Assembly: GCF_010728925.1 (NCBI RefSeq)
Contig: NZ_AP022608.1
Coordinates: 4,898,001 to 4,962,000, forward strand
Source of the DNA: Mycolicibacterium gadium
GTDB lineage: Bacteria > Actinomycetota > Actinomycetes > Mycobacteriales > Mycobacteriaceae
Direction of reading: 5' to 3'
DNA: 64,000 nt
Both the position numbers and the translations under genes were made by a program. Positions 38,498-47,189 of this stretch are shown piece by piece. Below the pieces are notes generated by a model. It did not search any database. It was not told where the DNA came from and saw only the letters and a program-made list of their open reading frames with translations. Within the stretch, counting starts at the first letter, position 1; every line of letters begins with the position of its first letter.

Positions 38498-39352
38498 ATG
38501 AGCATTGAACGGGTCGGCGTCATCGGCGCCGGGCAGATGGGTTCGGGAATCGCCGAGGTGTCGGCCAAGGCAGGCGCGGATGTGCTCGTCTTCGAGCCGA
38601 CCGACGAATTGGTGACGGCGGGAAACCAGAGACTCACCCAGTCGCTGGAACGCGCAGCCGCAAAGGGCAAGCTCAGCGAGGACGATCGCGACGCGGCGCT
38701 GGCCCGCCTGAAGTTCACCACCGACCTGGCCGACCTGGCCGACCGTCAGTTGGTCATCGAGGCGGTCGTGGAGGACGAGGCGGTCAAGGGCAAGATCTTC
38801 GCCGAGCTCGACAGGGTGATCACCGATCCGGATACGGTACTCGCGTCGAACACGTCGAGCATCCCGATCATGAAAATTGCTGCGGCAACGCAGAATCCGA
38901 GCCGGGTGCTGGGTCTGCACTTCTTCAACCCGGTGCCGGTGCTGCCGCTGGTCGAGCTCGTCAGCACGCTTGTCACGTCGCCCGAAGCCGCCGCGCGCAC
39001 CGAGCAGTTCGCGAGCGAGGTGCTGGGTAAGAAGGTGGTGCGGTGCGGGGATCGGTCGGGCTTCATCGTCAATGCGCTGCTGGTGCCGTATCTGTTGGCA
39101 GCCATCAGGATGGCGGAGGCAGGGGTCGCGACCGTCGAGGACATCGATACCGCCGTGGTCGCCGGGCTGTCACATCCGATGGGCCCGCTGCGGCTGTCGG
39201 ATCTGATCGGGCTCGACACCATGAAGCTCATCGCCGACTCGATGTACGACGAGTACAAGGACGCGAATTACGCTCCGCCGCCGCTGCTCCTGCGCATGGT
39301 CGAGGCGGGACAGCTGGGTAAGAAGTCAGGTCGGGGTTTCTACACGTACTGA
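38498..39352 (+). CDS. fadB2: 3-hydroxybutyryl-CoA dehydrogenase FadB2
   Basis: A 284-residue NAD-dependent 3-hydroxyacyl-CoA dehydrogenase. NAD site GVIGAGQMGSGIAEVSAKAG at residues 7-26, catalytic His in LGLHFFNPVPVLPLVELV near 141-146, then GFIVNALLVPYLLAAIRM of the C-terminal helical domain. It interconverts 3-hydroxybutyryl-CoA and acetoacetyl-CoA in beta-oxidation. Directly after icl1 as in M. tuberculosis Rv0468. GAGGAG lies far upstream, so initiation strength is unclear. The 119 bases after it (39353-39471) hold no gene. Confidence 0.93.
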   Translation: MSIERVGVIGAGQMGSGIAEVSAKAGADVLVFEPTDELVTAGNQRLTQSLERAAAKGKLSEDDRDAALARLKFTTDLADLADRQLVIEAVVEDEAVKGKIFAELDRVITDPDTVLASNTSSIPIMKIAAATQNPSRVLGLHFFNPVPVLPLVELVSTLVTSPEAAARTEQFASEVLGKKVVRCGDRSGFIVNALLVPYLLAAIRMAEAGVATVEDIDTAVVAGLSHPMGPLRLSDLIGLDTMKLIADSMYDEYKDANYAPPPLLLRMVEAGQLGKKSGRGFYTY

Positions 39353-39471
39353 CTGCTCTGCGCTCGGCGGTCGGACCCTAGTCGCAGCAGATAAGTCACT
39401 GCGCGAGCGCACACTTGTTATACGCGACGGCCGAGAAGGGTGGTAAACAAGCGTGCTCTCGACGCAGGAGA

Positions 39472-40335
39472 TCAAGCCTCGGCGAGTCGCTTCTTCTCCG
39501 CCTCGACATCGAAATCGGCTGGGGGCCAAGATAACTTCATCGACTCGAGCGCCTCGATCAACAGCTCGGTGATCGCCAGCCTGCTGTACCACTTTCGGTC
39601 GCACGGAATCACGTGCCATGGTGCGTAATCGGTCGACGTCTTGTCCAGCAGCGCCTGGTACGCCTCCTGGTACAGCGGCCACTTGAGCCGCTCGTCGACA
39701 TCGGCGGGGTTGTACTTCCAGTACTTGTCCGGACGCTCCAACCGCTCGGCCAGTCGCGCCTTCTGTTCGTCGAGCGAGAGGAACATCGCCACCTTGATCA
39801 GCGTCATACCGCCATCGACGAGCGCCTTCTCGAAGGCGTTGATCTCGTCATAGCGCGCCCCCCACACATCGGGCGCGACGAGGTTGTGCACCCGGACGAC
39901 CAACACGTCCTCGTAGTGGCTGCGGTCGAAGACCCCGATGTGGCCGGCGGTCGGCAGGGCATTGCGAATACGCCACAGATAGTGGTGCGCCAGCTCTTCC
40001 TCGGTCGGCTTGCCGAAGCTGGTGTACTGGATGCCCTGCGGGTTACCGCCCCCCACAACATGTTTGACGATTCCGCCCTTACCCGCGGTATCCATGCCCT
40101 GTAGCACCAGCAGAATCGAGCGTGTGTCCCCGGAGCGGCTGTTGGCGTACAGCATCTCCTGCAGCTCGGCGAATCGTTCGTTGCGTTCGGCCTGCAGTGC
40201 CGGGGCGTCGGCCTTCTTACCCCGAAAGCCCGGTGTCGCACCGGTGTCGATGTCAGCAACCTTGTCACCGTGATGGAACTCGAGATGGTTATGCGGCTCG
40301 TGGGTCCACAACGACGGGAGGTGTGACTCGCTCAT
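39472..40335 (-). CDS. ppk2: Polyphosphate kinase 2, class III type
   Basis: A 287-residue PPK2 family protein distinct from the one at 21449. Walker A is LQGMDTAGKGGIVKHV and Walker B is GHIGVFDRSHYEDVLVVRV, followed by NAFEKALVDGGMTLIKVAMF and the PLYQEAYQALLDKTSTDYAPW block. SHYEDVLVVRVH is the class III/polyP-AMP(ADP) phosphotransferase wording, so AMP and ADP phosphorylation by polyphosphate is likely. Start ATG 40335; a TTG at 40347 overlaps the TetR stop. It occupies the place of umaA-pcaA of M. tuberculosis. Confidence 0.88.
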   Translation of the reverse strand: MSESHLPSLWTHEPHNHLEFHHGDKVADIDTGATPGFRGKKADAPALQAERNERFAELQEMLYANSRSGDTRSILLVLQGMDTAGKGGIVKHVVGGGNPQGIQYTSFGKPTEEELAHHYLWRIRNALPTAGHIGVFDRSHYEDVLVVRVHNLVAPDVWGARYDEINAFEKALVDGGMTLIKVAMFLSLDEQKARLAERLERPDKYWKYNPADVDERLKWPLYQEAYQALLDKTSTDYAPWHVIPCDRKWYSRLAITELLIEALESMKLSWPPADFDVEAEKKRLAEA

Positions 40336-40339
40336 CAGC

Positions 40340-41044
40340 TCAGTCAAGCAGTTGGCGGGGCAAAACCGGCGAAGGATGAGGGTCCTGTCTGAATCTCTCC
40401 AGCGATCCGCCGACCTCGACGATGCCGCACAGCGCGCTCCACGACAGCATCGTGAGGTAGTCGATCAGCTCGTCGGAAGTCATGCGTGGGTTCGACATCC
40501 ACGAGTGCGTGGCCAGCTGCACGCCGCCAACGGTGTGATAGGCCCATGGCTCGACGCCTCCGGTGTCCATCCCCGCCTCGGCCATCCGCCGACGCAGCAT
40601 CACCGCGAGCATGCGAGCGATGATCTGCTCCGAGCGCGCGACGGCTTGGCTCTTGGAGGCCGAGTTGTTCGCCATCACGAATTGGTACGGCTCCGGCTCG
40701 GCGGCGACGGTTTCAACGTAGACCCCGATGATTCTGCGCGTCAGTTCGTATCCATCCAGGTTGGATGAGAGAGCCGCAGCCATATTCGGGATCAGTGTGG
40801 TCTGCGCGAACCGCATCATCACGGCGGTCGTCAGGTCGTTCTTGTCGACGAAGTAGCGGTAGAGCACCGTCTTGGACACACCGATCTCGGCTGCGATCTC
40901 GTCCATGCTGACGTTGCTGCCGCGGCGGCGAATCGCCTCCAGGGTGCCGTCGACCAACTCATTGCGCCGTTCCACCTTGTGCTGGTGCCAGCGCCTCTTG
41001 CGTCCATCGGTCTTGATCGCGACGGACGAGATTTGTTCTGCCAC
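40340..41044 (-). CDS. TetR family regulator (Rv0472c-like)
   Basis: A 234-residue TetR. Basic N-terminus KTDGRKRRWHQHKVERRNEL, then the HTH VSMDEIAAEIGVSKTVLYRYFVDKNDL near residues 45-72 (read in two parts), then a ligand domain with YVETVAAEPEPYQFVMANN. Very close to recalled Rv0472c. GTG 41044 is the start; upstream in-frame sequence does not look like coding sequence. Coupled to the PPK2 downstream (overlap region), so it may control it, as well as the divergent DUF445 gene. Confidence 0.85.
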   Translation of the reverse strand: MAEQISSVAIKTDGRKRRWHQHKVERRNELVDGTLEAIRRRGSNVSMDEIAAEIGVSKTVLYRYFVDKNDLTTAVMMRFAQTTLIPNMAAALSSNLDGYELTRRIIGVYVETVAAEPEPYQFVMANNSASKSQAVARSEQIIARMLAVMLRRRMAEAGMDTGGVEPWAYHTVGGVQLATHSWMSNPRMTSDELIDYLTMLSWSALCGIVEVGGSLERFRQDPHPSPVLPRQLLD

Positions 41045-41150
41045 GATCGCCGTAATCCCGTTCCCTAGTTCCCCTTGATAGTACGGGCGATCTTGAGTTC
41101 GAGCGTTGTCGGCTGGAACCGCCACTCCGCGGGTAGCGGATGATGTAGGT

Positions 41151-42467
41151 GTGGCACACAGACCGAGCGCCGGCAATCCGGCTCCGCGTAGCTTCGCCGA
41201 GTCGCTGGCGGGTGTCGACAGTGGCGCCGATGCCGAGCGCCAACGTGGCCTGCGGCGGATGAAGATCGTCGCGCTGTCGTTTCTCCTCGGCGCCACGGTG
41301 ATCTTTCTCGTATGCACCTGGGCTCAGTCCCGGGGGGCGGCGCCGTGGGTCGGGTATGTCCGCGCGGCGGCCGAAGCGGGCATGATCGGCGCGCTGGCCG
41401 ACTGGTTCGCTGTCACCGCGCTGTTCAAGCATCCGCTGGGAATCCCGATCCCGCACACCGCGATCATCAAGCGCAAGAAGGACCAACTCGGCGAGGGGCT
41501 GGGGACGTTCGTTCGGGAGAACTTCCTGTCACCCGAGGTCGTGGAGGCCAAACTGCGCGACGCGGAGGTAGCCGGACGCCTTGGCAAGTGGCTCTCCGAG
41601 CCGGTGCACGCTCAGCGGGTAGCGGCCGAAACTTCAACGGTGCTGCGGGTTCTGGTGGAGATGCTGCGCGACGAGGACGTCCAGCATGTGTTGGATCGCA
41701 TGATCATCAAGCGCATCGCCGAGCCGACGTGGGGCCCGCCGATCGGCCGCGTCCTGGCCACCCTGCTGGCCGAGGGCAGGCAGGAGGCATTGATCCAGCT
41801 GCTGGCCGACCGGGCCTTCCAGTGGTCGCTCAACGCCGGCGAGATCATCGAGCGCGTCATCGAACGCGACTCACCCACCTGGTCGCCACGCTGGGTGGAC
41901 CACCTCGTCGGCGATCGCATCCACCGCGAGCTCATGGACTTCACCGACAAGGTGCGCCGAAATCCCGACCACGAACTGCGGCGCTCGGCGACTCGCTTCC
42001 TTTTCGAGTTCGCCGACGACCTCCAGCACGACGCGGCCACCATTCAGCGCGCCGAGAACGTCAAGGAACAACTGATGGCCCGCGATGAGGTCGCGCGGGC
42101 GGCGGAGACGGCATGGAGTGCTGCCAAGCGGATCATCCTCGAATCGGTCGACGACCCGTCGTCGGCGCTGCGGACCCGCATCACCGACTCGGTCGTGCAC
42201 ATCGGTGAAGCGCTTCGCGACGATGCCGACCTCCGCGACAAGGTCGACCGCTGGATCATCAGGGCGGCTCAGCACCTGGTGTCGGAATATGGGGTGGAGA
42301 TCACAGCGATCATCACCGAGACCATCGAGCGCTGGGACGCGGACGAAGCCAGTCGTCGCATCGAATTGCATGTGGGTCGTGACCTGCAGTTCATCCGCAT
42401 CAACGGCACCGTGGTGGGTTCGCTTGCCGGTCTGGTCATCTATTCGATAGCCCAGCTACTCTTCTGA
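41151..42467 (+). CDS. DUF445 membrane protein (Rv0473-like)
   Basis: A 438-residue protein. Residues about 37-60 form a membrane helix (MKIVALSFLLGATVIFLVCT), next to a second hydrophobic stretch AAEAGMIGALADWFAVTALF, which is the DUF445 core with HPLGIPIPHTAIIKRKKDQL. A long helical, probably coiled part follows, and the C-terminus is again hydrophobic (VGSLAGLVIYSIAQLLF). GTG 41151 chosen over an earlier TTG. Homologues (YtwP/YheB-like) have no settled function. Confidence 0.8.
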   Translation: MAHRPSAGNPAPRSFAESLAGVDSGADAERQRGLRRMKIVALSFLLGATVIFLVCTWAQSRGAAPWVGYVRAAAEAGMIGALADWFAVTALFKHPLGIPIPHTAIIKRKKDQLGEGLGTFVRENFLSPEVVEAKLRDAEVAGRLGKWLSEPVHAQRVAAETSTVLRVLVEMLRDEDVQHVLDRMIIKRIAEPTWGPPIGRVLATLLAEGRQEALIQLLADRAFQWSLNAGEIIERVIERDSPTWSPRWVDHLVGDRIHRELMDFTDKVRRNPDHELRRSATRFLFEFADDLQHDAATIQRAENVKEQLMARDEVARAAETAWSAAKRIILESVDDPSSALRTRITDSVVHIGEALRDDADLRDKVDRWIIRAAQHLVSEYGVEITAIITETIERWDADEASRRIELHVGRDLQFIRINGTVVGSLAGLVIYSIAQLLF

Positions 42468-42472
42468 CCTGC

Positions 42473-42513
42473 GCTAACTAGTGCTTGCAAAAGTTAGCAC
42501 CCCGTCGTACCGT
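42473..42513 (+). promoter_or_regulatory. Promoter with operator before the XRE gene
   Basis: TTGCAA (42485-42490) and TACCGT (42508-42513) are separated by 17 bases. Overlapping the -35 box, GCTAACT (42473-42479) is mirrored by AGTTAGC (42492-42498), and GTGCT (42481-42485) by AGCAC (42496-42500). Such a symmetric site directly before a regulator gene suggests autoregulation. Confidence 0.5.
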
Positions 42514-42558
42514 TAGACGTGTCGTTATCGGTTACCCGATGTTCGAAGGGGGTCACGC

Positions 42559-43008
42559 ATGCCGCAGGATGAAAAGATCGCCGCAGTGGTGTCCAACGCT
42601 GCACAGGACATCGGCACCTTCATTCGCACGCAGCGCGAGGCCGCCCAGGTATCGGTACGGCAGTTGGCTGAGAAGGCCGGCGTCAGTAATCCCTACCTCA
42701 GTCAGATCGAGCGGGGATTGCGGAAACCCTCCGCCGATGTGCTCAACCAGATCGCTAAGGCGCTGCGGGTGTCCGCGGAAGTTCTCTACATAAGGGCGGG
42801 AATCCTGGAGCCCAGCGAGAACAACGAAGTCCGCGATGTCATCATCACCGACTCGGCGATCACCGAGCGGCAGAAGCAGGTGCTGCTCGAGATCTACACG
42901 TCCTTCGTCCAGCAGAACGAGGCCCAGCACGACGAGGGCCACCAGAACGGGGACCTGCAGATTGAAGCCGCGCGCGTTCAGACCGACGAGGAGCAGACGA
43001 CTGAATAG
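42559..43008 (+). CDS. XRE/Cro-type regulator (Rv0474-like)
   Basis: A 149-residue protein. The HTH is FIRTQREAAQVSVRQLAEKA and SNPYLSQIERGLRKPSADVL, residues about 21-66. A shorter C-terminal helical domain follows (AITERQKQVLLEIYTSFVQQ) and an acidic Gln/Glu-rich tail. AAGGGGG precedes the ATG. It lies directly before hbhA, as Rv0474 does, and could regulate it and itself through the symmetric site upstream. Confidence 0.88.
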   Translation: MPQDEKIAAVVSNAAQDIGTFIRTQREAAQVSVRQLAEKAGVSNPYLSQIERGLRKPSADVLNQIAKALRVSAEVLYIRAGILEPSENNEVRDVIITDSAITERQKQVLLEIYTSFVQQNEAQHDEGHQNGDLQIEAARVQTDEEQTTE

Positions 43009-43092
43009 AAATTCGCACCGGATTTAGTCCAACCGAACCGTCCGTTTGAAGTTTGAACATCAAATCTCCAGAAAGTGAAAGGAAACACCGAC

Positions 43093-43731
43093 ATGGCTAA
43101 GAACACCCCGGCCAAGAACAAGAACCAGCCGACCGCTGACGACCTGAAGGCCCCGCTGCTTGCCGCAGTCGGCGCTGCCGATCTGGCCCTCGAGCGCGTC
43201 AACGAGATCGTCGCGGCCCTGCGCGAGCGTGCCGAAGATGCGCGCACCGACGCCGGGACCCGCGTGGAAGAGACTCGCGCCCGGGTTACCAAGCTGCAGG
43301 AAGAGCTGCCCTCGCAGGTCGGCGATCTGCGTGAGCGCCTGAGCTCCGAGGAGCTGCGCAAGTTCGCCGAGACCTACGCCGAGGCCGCGCAGACCTCCTA
43401 CAACAAGCTGGTCGAGCGCGGCGAAGCCGCCCTCGAGCGGCTGCGCAGCCAGCCGGCTCTCGAAGAGGCCGCCGGTCGCGTCGAGCGCTACTCGGACCAG
43501 GCCGTCGAGCTGACCCAGGAAGCGTTGGGCAACGTCGCCACCCAGACCCGTGCGGTCGGCGAGCGCGCCGCCAAGCTGGTCGGTGTCGAGCTGCCGAAGA
43601 AGGCCCAGAAGGGCGCGGCGCCCGCGAAGAGTGCCGCCAAGAAGGTGCCGGCCAAGGCCCCCGCCAAGAAGGCCGCCGCCAAGAAGGCTCCGGCCAAGAA
43701 GGCTCCGGCCAAGAAGGTCACGCAGAAGTAG
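43093..43731 (+). CDS. hbhA: Heparin-binding hemagglutinin HbhA
   Basis: A 212-residue surface adhesin. After a short N-terminus, [20 protein letters not shown] begins a long coiled-coil (about residues 25-150) with [18 protein letters not shown] at its end. The C-terminal 45 residues are Lys-Ala-Pro repeats ([14 protein letters not shown] type), which bind heparan sulfate and are methylated in M. tuberculosis. Also reported to associate with intracellular lipid inclusions in fast growers. The N-terminus has an extra Lys/Asn/Pro-rich segment compared with the recalled M. tuberculosis start. AAAGGAA precedes the ATG. Confidence 0.95.
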   Translation: MAKNTPAKNKNQPTADDLKAPLLAAVGAADLALERVNEIVAALRERAEDARTDAGTRVEETRARVTKLQEELPSQVGDLRERLSSEELRKFAETYAEAAQTSYNKLVERGEAALERLRSQPALEEAAGRVERYSDQAVELTQEALGNVATQTRAVGERAAKLVGVELPKKAQKGAAPAKSAAKKVPAKAPAKKAAAKKAPAKKAPAKKVTQK

Positions 43732-43743
43732 CATTTCGGCACC

Positions 43744-43765
43744 TGGTCGCCCAGCTGGGCGACCA
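43744..43765 (+). terminator. Palindromic hairpin after hbhA
   Basis: TGGTCGCCCAGCTGGGCGACCA is a perfect 22-base palindrome that can fold with a minimal loop, 13 bases after the hbhA stop. No T-tract follows. Likely an intrinsic-like terminator. Confidence 0.6.
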
Positions 43766-43804
43766 AGAGTCGACCAGGGGACGTAGCCCGCATACGCTTG
43801 GAGC

Positions 43805-44101
43805 GTGCAGCTCCAAAACTTGGCGGGTTACGTCCTCTTACTGTTGGCGGTCGTCGTACTGGCCTTCACCCTGTATGCCTTCGTGCACGCCGCCATGCAG
43901 CGGCCCGACGCGTACACCGCCGCGGGCAAGCTCACCAAGCCTGTCTGGCTTCTGATCATCGGCGGTGCAGGCGCCTTCGCCCTGCTCACGAGCCTCGCCG
44001 GAGTCTCCGTTTTCGCGATTGCAATCGCTGCTGTCGCGACCGGTATCTACCTCGTCGACGTGCGGCCGAAGATCCTGGAAATTCAAGGGAAGTCCCGTTA
44101 A
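43805..44101 (+). CDS. DUF2516 membrane protein (Rv0476-like)
   Basis: A 98-residue protein with three hydrophobic segments (about residues 7-30, 47-66 and 68-86) and a basic end [10 protein letters not shown]. The [12 protein letters not shown] loop is typical of DUF2516. GTG 43805 follows TACGCT (43793-43798) by six bases, a leaderless pattern. Function unknown. The next gene overlaps its end. Confidence 0.75.
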   Translation: MQLQNLAGYVLLLLAVVVLAFTLYAFVHAAMQRPDAYTAAGKLTKPVWLLIIGGAGAFALLTSLAGVSVFAIAIAAVATGIYLVDVRPKILEIQGKSR

Positions 44102-44507
44102 CCGGCGCTTCGTCGCGGCGGCGGTCGCGACGGTTCTCGTACCCCTCACCTTCGCGCCCCCCGCCGCGGCCGATCAGGCGCCAACGCCGCCCTACGTCGA
44201 CCACGTCGAATGGGCGAAGTTCGGTGACCTCTCGAGTCTGCGGGTCTATCCAACCGCGGCGGGGCGGCAGGCGTCGCTGGTCGCGACCGTCGACACCGAG
44301 GCCGCCGCATGGCAGGAGGTGCTGGCCCTGTCGCCCGACGCTGCGATGCCCGGAATGTACGAACAGTTCGTTTGCCACTGGGAGTTGGCCGAACTCGGCC
44401 GCCCCGGGAAGACCAGTTGGAATCTCGAGCCGTGGCGGCCCGAGGTCGATGACGGCACGTTGATCGCGACGGGCTGTAATCCCGGCGGGACCGAGGAACC
44501 GTTTTAG
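44019..44507 (+). CDS. Secreted DUF2599-like/Rv0477-like protein with unclear start
   Basis: The mature part (after about residue 57) is close to recalled Rv0477: [39 protein letters not shown] and [16 protein letters not shown], with two cysteines (FVCHWEL and TGCNPG) that may pair. A Sec signal peptide is evident ([17 protein letters not shown], then [10 protein letters not shown]). No ATG, GTG or TTG lies at the expected place; GTTAAC stands where the start would overlap the upstream stop. The nearest in-frame choices are TTG 44019 or ATG 43965, both inside the previous gene. Secreted, function unknown. Confidence 0.7.
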   Translation: MQSLLSRPVSTSSTCGRRSWKFKGSPVNRRFVAAAVATVLVPLTFAPPAAADQAPTPPYVDHVEWAKFGDLSSLRVYPTAAGRQASLVATVDTEAAAWQEVLALSPDAAMPGMYEQFVCHWELAELGRPGKTSWNLEPWRPEVDDGTLIATGCNPGGTEEPF

Positions 44508-45217
44508 TGCGCGACTACTGCCGCGATGACGTGGCTGCGCTGATCGACCACACTCTGCTCAAACCCGAAGCCACCGAACACGACGTTGCGCGACTGGTCG
44601 AGGAAGCGACGGAACTCGGGGTGTACGCGATCTGTGTGTCACCTTCGATGGTCGCCATCGCAGAGCGAGCGGGCGCGGGAGCCAAGCCCATCGCTGCGGT
44701 CGTCGGATTCCCTTCGGGCAAGCATCTTTCGGCAATCAAGGCCGAGGAGGCGCGCGTTGCGGTATCCGATGGGGCCGCTGAGATCGACATGGTGATCGAC
44801 ATCGGCGCCGCGGTGTCCGGCGACTTCACCGCCGTAGGGGCCGACGTCGCCGCGGTCCGGTCGGCGATCGGTGGCGACGTCATCCTGAAGGTGATCGTGG
44901 AGTCGGCGGCGTTGCTCAGCATCGCCGGAGAGGATGCGCTGGTGTCGGCGTGCAGGACCGCCGCGGATGCCGGCACCGACTTCGTGAAGACCTCCACCGG
45001 GTTCCATCCGGCGGGGGGCGCATCGGTGCGCGCGGTGGCGCTCATGCGCGAGGCTGTCGGCCCTAGCGTGCAGGTCAAGGCCAGTGGCGGTATACGTACG
45101 ACGGCCGATGCGGTGTCGATGCTCGACGCCGGCGCGACCCGGCTGGGACTGTCTGGGACCCGGTCGGTGCTGGACGGCTTGAAGGGGGCGGACCGCGTTA
45201 TTGACGCAAACAACTAA
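44507..45217 (+). CDS. deoC: Deoxyribose-phosphate aldolase
   Basis: A 236-residue class I aldolase that converts 2-deoxyribose 5-phosphate to glyceraldehyde 3-phosphate and acetaldehyde. [19 protein letters not shown] is the N-terminal signature; the Schiff-base Lys is in [16 protein letters not shown] and the second Lys in [14 protein letters not shown] overlaps the upstream TAG by one base. The acetaldehyde made could be handled by the aldehyde dehydrogenase at 29464. Same position as Rv0478. Confidence 0.95.
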   Translation: MRDYCRDDVAALIDHTLLKPEATEHDVARLVEEATELGVYAICVSPSMVAIAERAGAGAKPIAAVVGFPSGKHLSAIKAEEARVAVSDGAAEIDMVIDIGAAVSGDFTAVGADVAAVRSAIGGDVILKVIVESAALLSIAGEDALVSACRTAADAGTDFVKTSTGFHPAGGASVRAVALMREAVGPSVQVKASGGIRTTADAVSMLDAGATRLGLSGTRSVLDGLKGADRVIDANN

Positions 45218-45313
45218 TATTTGCTGAGTTCGAACGACGAGTGTGCCGAAAGTGTGCGAAGATCTAGATCAAGCTCACCTATTCCGCAGGTGATAATCCG
45301 ATAGGATGGAAAG

Positions 45314-45589
45314 ATGACGACCGACAATCGTTTGCTTCGTCGAGTTTCAGCAGTTGCGGGCATTGGGGCTATCGCCGCAATGGGCTTCTTCACCGCATCG
45401 TGCGCCCAGGAAGAGGAAGAGGCGCCCGAGACCACGACGACGACCACAACCACCACGTCCCCGACATCCGCCGCGCCGGTCGAGCCGACCGAGAAGGCCC
45501 CCCGGCTCGAGCCGGGCGGACCGAACCCGTTCTCGCCGACCGTCGTTGCGCCGCCGGCACCGGAGGCCACGCCTGGCCGCCATCGCTAA
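45314..45589 (+). CDS. Small Thr/Pro-rich lipoprotein, unknown
   Basis: A 91-residue protein. RRVSAVAGIGAIAAMGFFTA is a signal peptide core ending in TASC, a plausible lipobox (Cys about residue 30). After it comes an acidic EEEE run, nine threonines, then a Pro-rich tail (PRLEPGGPNPFSP). Low-complexity wall-spacer-like sequence. ATG 45314 follows TAGGAT (45302-45307) by six bases. The next gene's start lies within its end, so they are coupled. Not recognised; probably a partner of the downstream protease. Confidence 0.65.
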   Translation: MTTDNRLLRRVSAVAGIGAIAAMGFFTASCAQEEEEAPETTTTTTTTTSPTSAAPVEPTEKAPRLEPGGPNPFSPTVVAPPAPEATPGRHR

Positions 45590-47189
45590 ACGGCGACTCC
45601 GGGTTCAGGCCAGGCTCTCGGCACTCGTCGCCGCAGCGGCGCTGACCGCCACCAGCTTCAGCGCCGCTTGCGCGCGGCAATCTCCCGACCTGATCACGGG
45701 TCCCTACGCAGCACTGCTGGCGAGTTCGGCCGACCTCGGCCCGTCGCGTTCTGCTGACACTCAACTGACTGTCACGCTCGCAGACCCGTCGCAGGCGCAG
45801 ACACTTACCCGATGGGCCGGTGATCGAGGCCTTTGGGTACGTACCCGCCCCGGTGACGGCTGGGCCATTGTCGAGGGTCCAGCCGCTCAGTTGGCACGGG
45901 CATTCGACGTACCCATCCATGACTACCGCGGCCGCAAGGGCCAGGTGTTCTACGCGTCCACTCAACAACCGTCGATACCATCACCACTGCGTGGCGTGGT
46001 GGCGGGGGTGGGCCGGATCAACAGCTACACCCCGCACAACATGAAGCGCCCCGGGTTCCTGCCCCTTGATGTGCGGTGGGGTGGGCTAACCCCCGACGGC
46101 CTGCTGCAGGTGTACAACGCCGACCCGCTGGCAGCGCAGGGCATCACCGGTAAAGGCCAGACGATCGTGTTCTTCGCGTTCGACAGCGCCGACCAGGAGG
46201 ACTTGGACCTCTTCGCCGACACCTCCGACCTACCCCGCTTCACCCCGGTGGTCGTCGGCGGCAAACCCGAGGAACAGCACGGCGAAACGGCGATGGATCT
46301 TCAAGTGGCACATGCGATCGCGCCGGATGCCCGGCTCGTCGTGGTCAACGCTCGGCCCACGGTCCAGGGCGACGGCGCCTTCGAGAAGATCGGCAAGATG
46401 TTCGAAGAGGCCGACCGCCAGTTCCCCGGAGCGGTGTGGAGCCTGTCCATCGGATGGGGTTGCGACAAGCTGGTGACCGCGGCGGATCTGGCGCCGGTGG
46501 CGGCGGCGCTCGAAAGGGCGCAGCGTCGTGGCACCACCGCGTTCGACGCGAGCGGCGACAACGCAGGCCTCGAGTGCAAAGCGAGCGACGCATGGTCGGC
46601 CCCACCGGGTCCCGATGACATCGGCGTGGACGCGGTCTCGTCGATACCGGCGATGACGACGGTCGGCGGCACGACGTTGTCGACGAGCCCTCGCGGCGAG
46701 TGGGTGGGCGAACGCCCATGGGTGGATTCACCGCTGTCGCAAGGCTCGACCGGGGGTGTGTCGGTGCTGTTCGAGCGCCCGCAATGGCAGCGCCAGTTGC
46801 GCATCGAGCAGGACACCCAGCGTCGCCGCCTCGTGCCCGATGTCGCGGCGGTCGGGGATCCCTTCACCGGGGTCAGGTTCATCTACAAGCAGACCGAGGT
46901 GCTCGGCGGCGGCACGTCGCAGTCGGCGCCGATCTGGGCCGCGATGACCGCGCTGATGAACCAGTACCTCGTCGAGCACGGCGGCCATCAGATCGGGAAC
47001 GCGAACCCGCTGCTGTACCGCGTGGCCGCCGGTTCTTATCTACCGGGATTCCGTAACGTGGGCCGCGGCGGGAACGCGGTCTACTACTCGAACCCCGGCT
47101 ACGACCTGGTGACCGGATTGGGTAGCCCGAACATCGACAACCTCGCCCGCAATATCCTCGGACTCCAGAAGGGGGTGGCGCCTCGGTGA
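45546..47189 (+). CDS. Sedolisin (S53) family serine-carboxyl peptidase, secreted
   Basis: About 547 residues. Basic N-region (RRRHRRPRLAAIAKRRLR) and a hydrophobic core ALVAAAALTATSFSAAC form the signal; a Pro-kumamolisin-like propeptide spans about 65-160. The catalytic set is complete: Glu and Asp in HGETAMDLQVAHA (about 247 and 251), the oxyanion Asp in DASGDNAGLEC (about 337) and the nucleophile Ser in GGGTSQSAPIWAAM (about 458). Spacing matches the family. It would cleave proteins outside the membrane. TTG 45546 is the best start; no ATG or GTG is near. Coupled on both sides. Confidence 0.82.
   Translation: MRRRHRRPRLAAIAKRRLRVQARLSALVAAAALTATSFSAACARQSPDLITGPYAALLASSADLGPSRSADTQLTVTLADPSQAQTLTRWAGDRGLWVRTRPGDGWAIVEGPAAQLARAFDVPIHDYRGRKGQVFYASTQQPSIPSPLRGVVAGVGRINSYTPHNMKRPGFLPLDVRWGGLTPDGLLQVYNADPLAAQGITGKGQTIVFFAFDSADQEDLDLFADTSDLPRFTPVVVGGKPEEQHGETAMDLQVAHAIAPDARLVVVNARPTVQGDGAFEKIGKMFEEADRQFPGAVWSLSIGWGCDKLVTAADLAPVAAALERAQRRGTTAFDASGDNAGLECKASDAWSAPPGPDDIGVDAVSSIPAMTTVGGTTLSTSPRGEWVGERPWVDSPLSQGSTGGVSVLFERPQWQRQLRIEQDTQRRRLVPDVAAVGDPFTGVRFIYKQTEVLGGGTSQSAPIWAAMTALMNQYLVEHGGHQIGNANPLLYRVAAGSYLPGFRNVGRGGNAVYYSNPGYDLVTGLGSPNIDNLARNILGLQKGVAPR

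Noticed and set aside
45314..45589. The short Thr/Pro-rich reading frame as non-coding
   Set aside because: A good signal peptide with lipobox, a well-placed -10 hexamer and overlap with the protease support a real gene.
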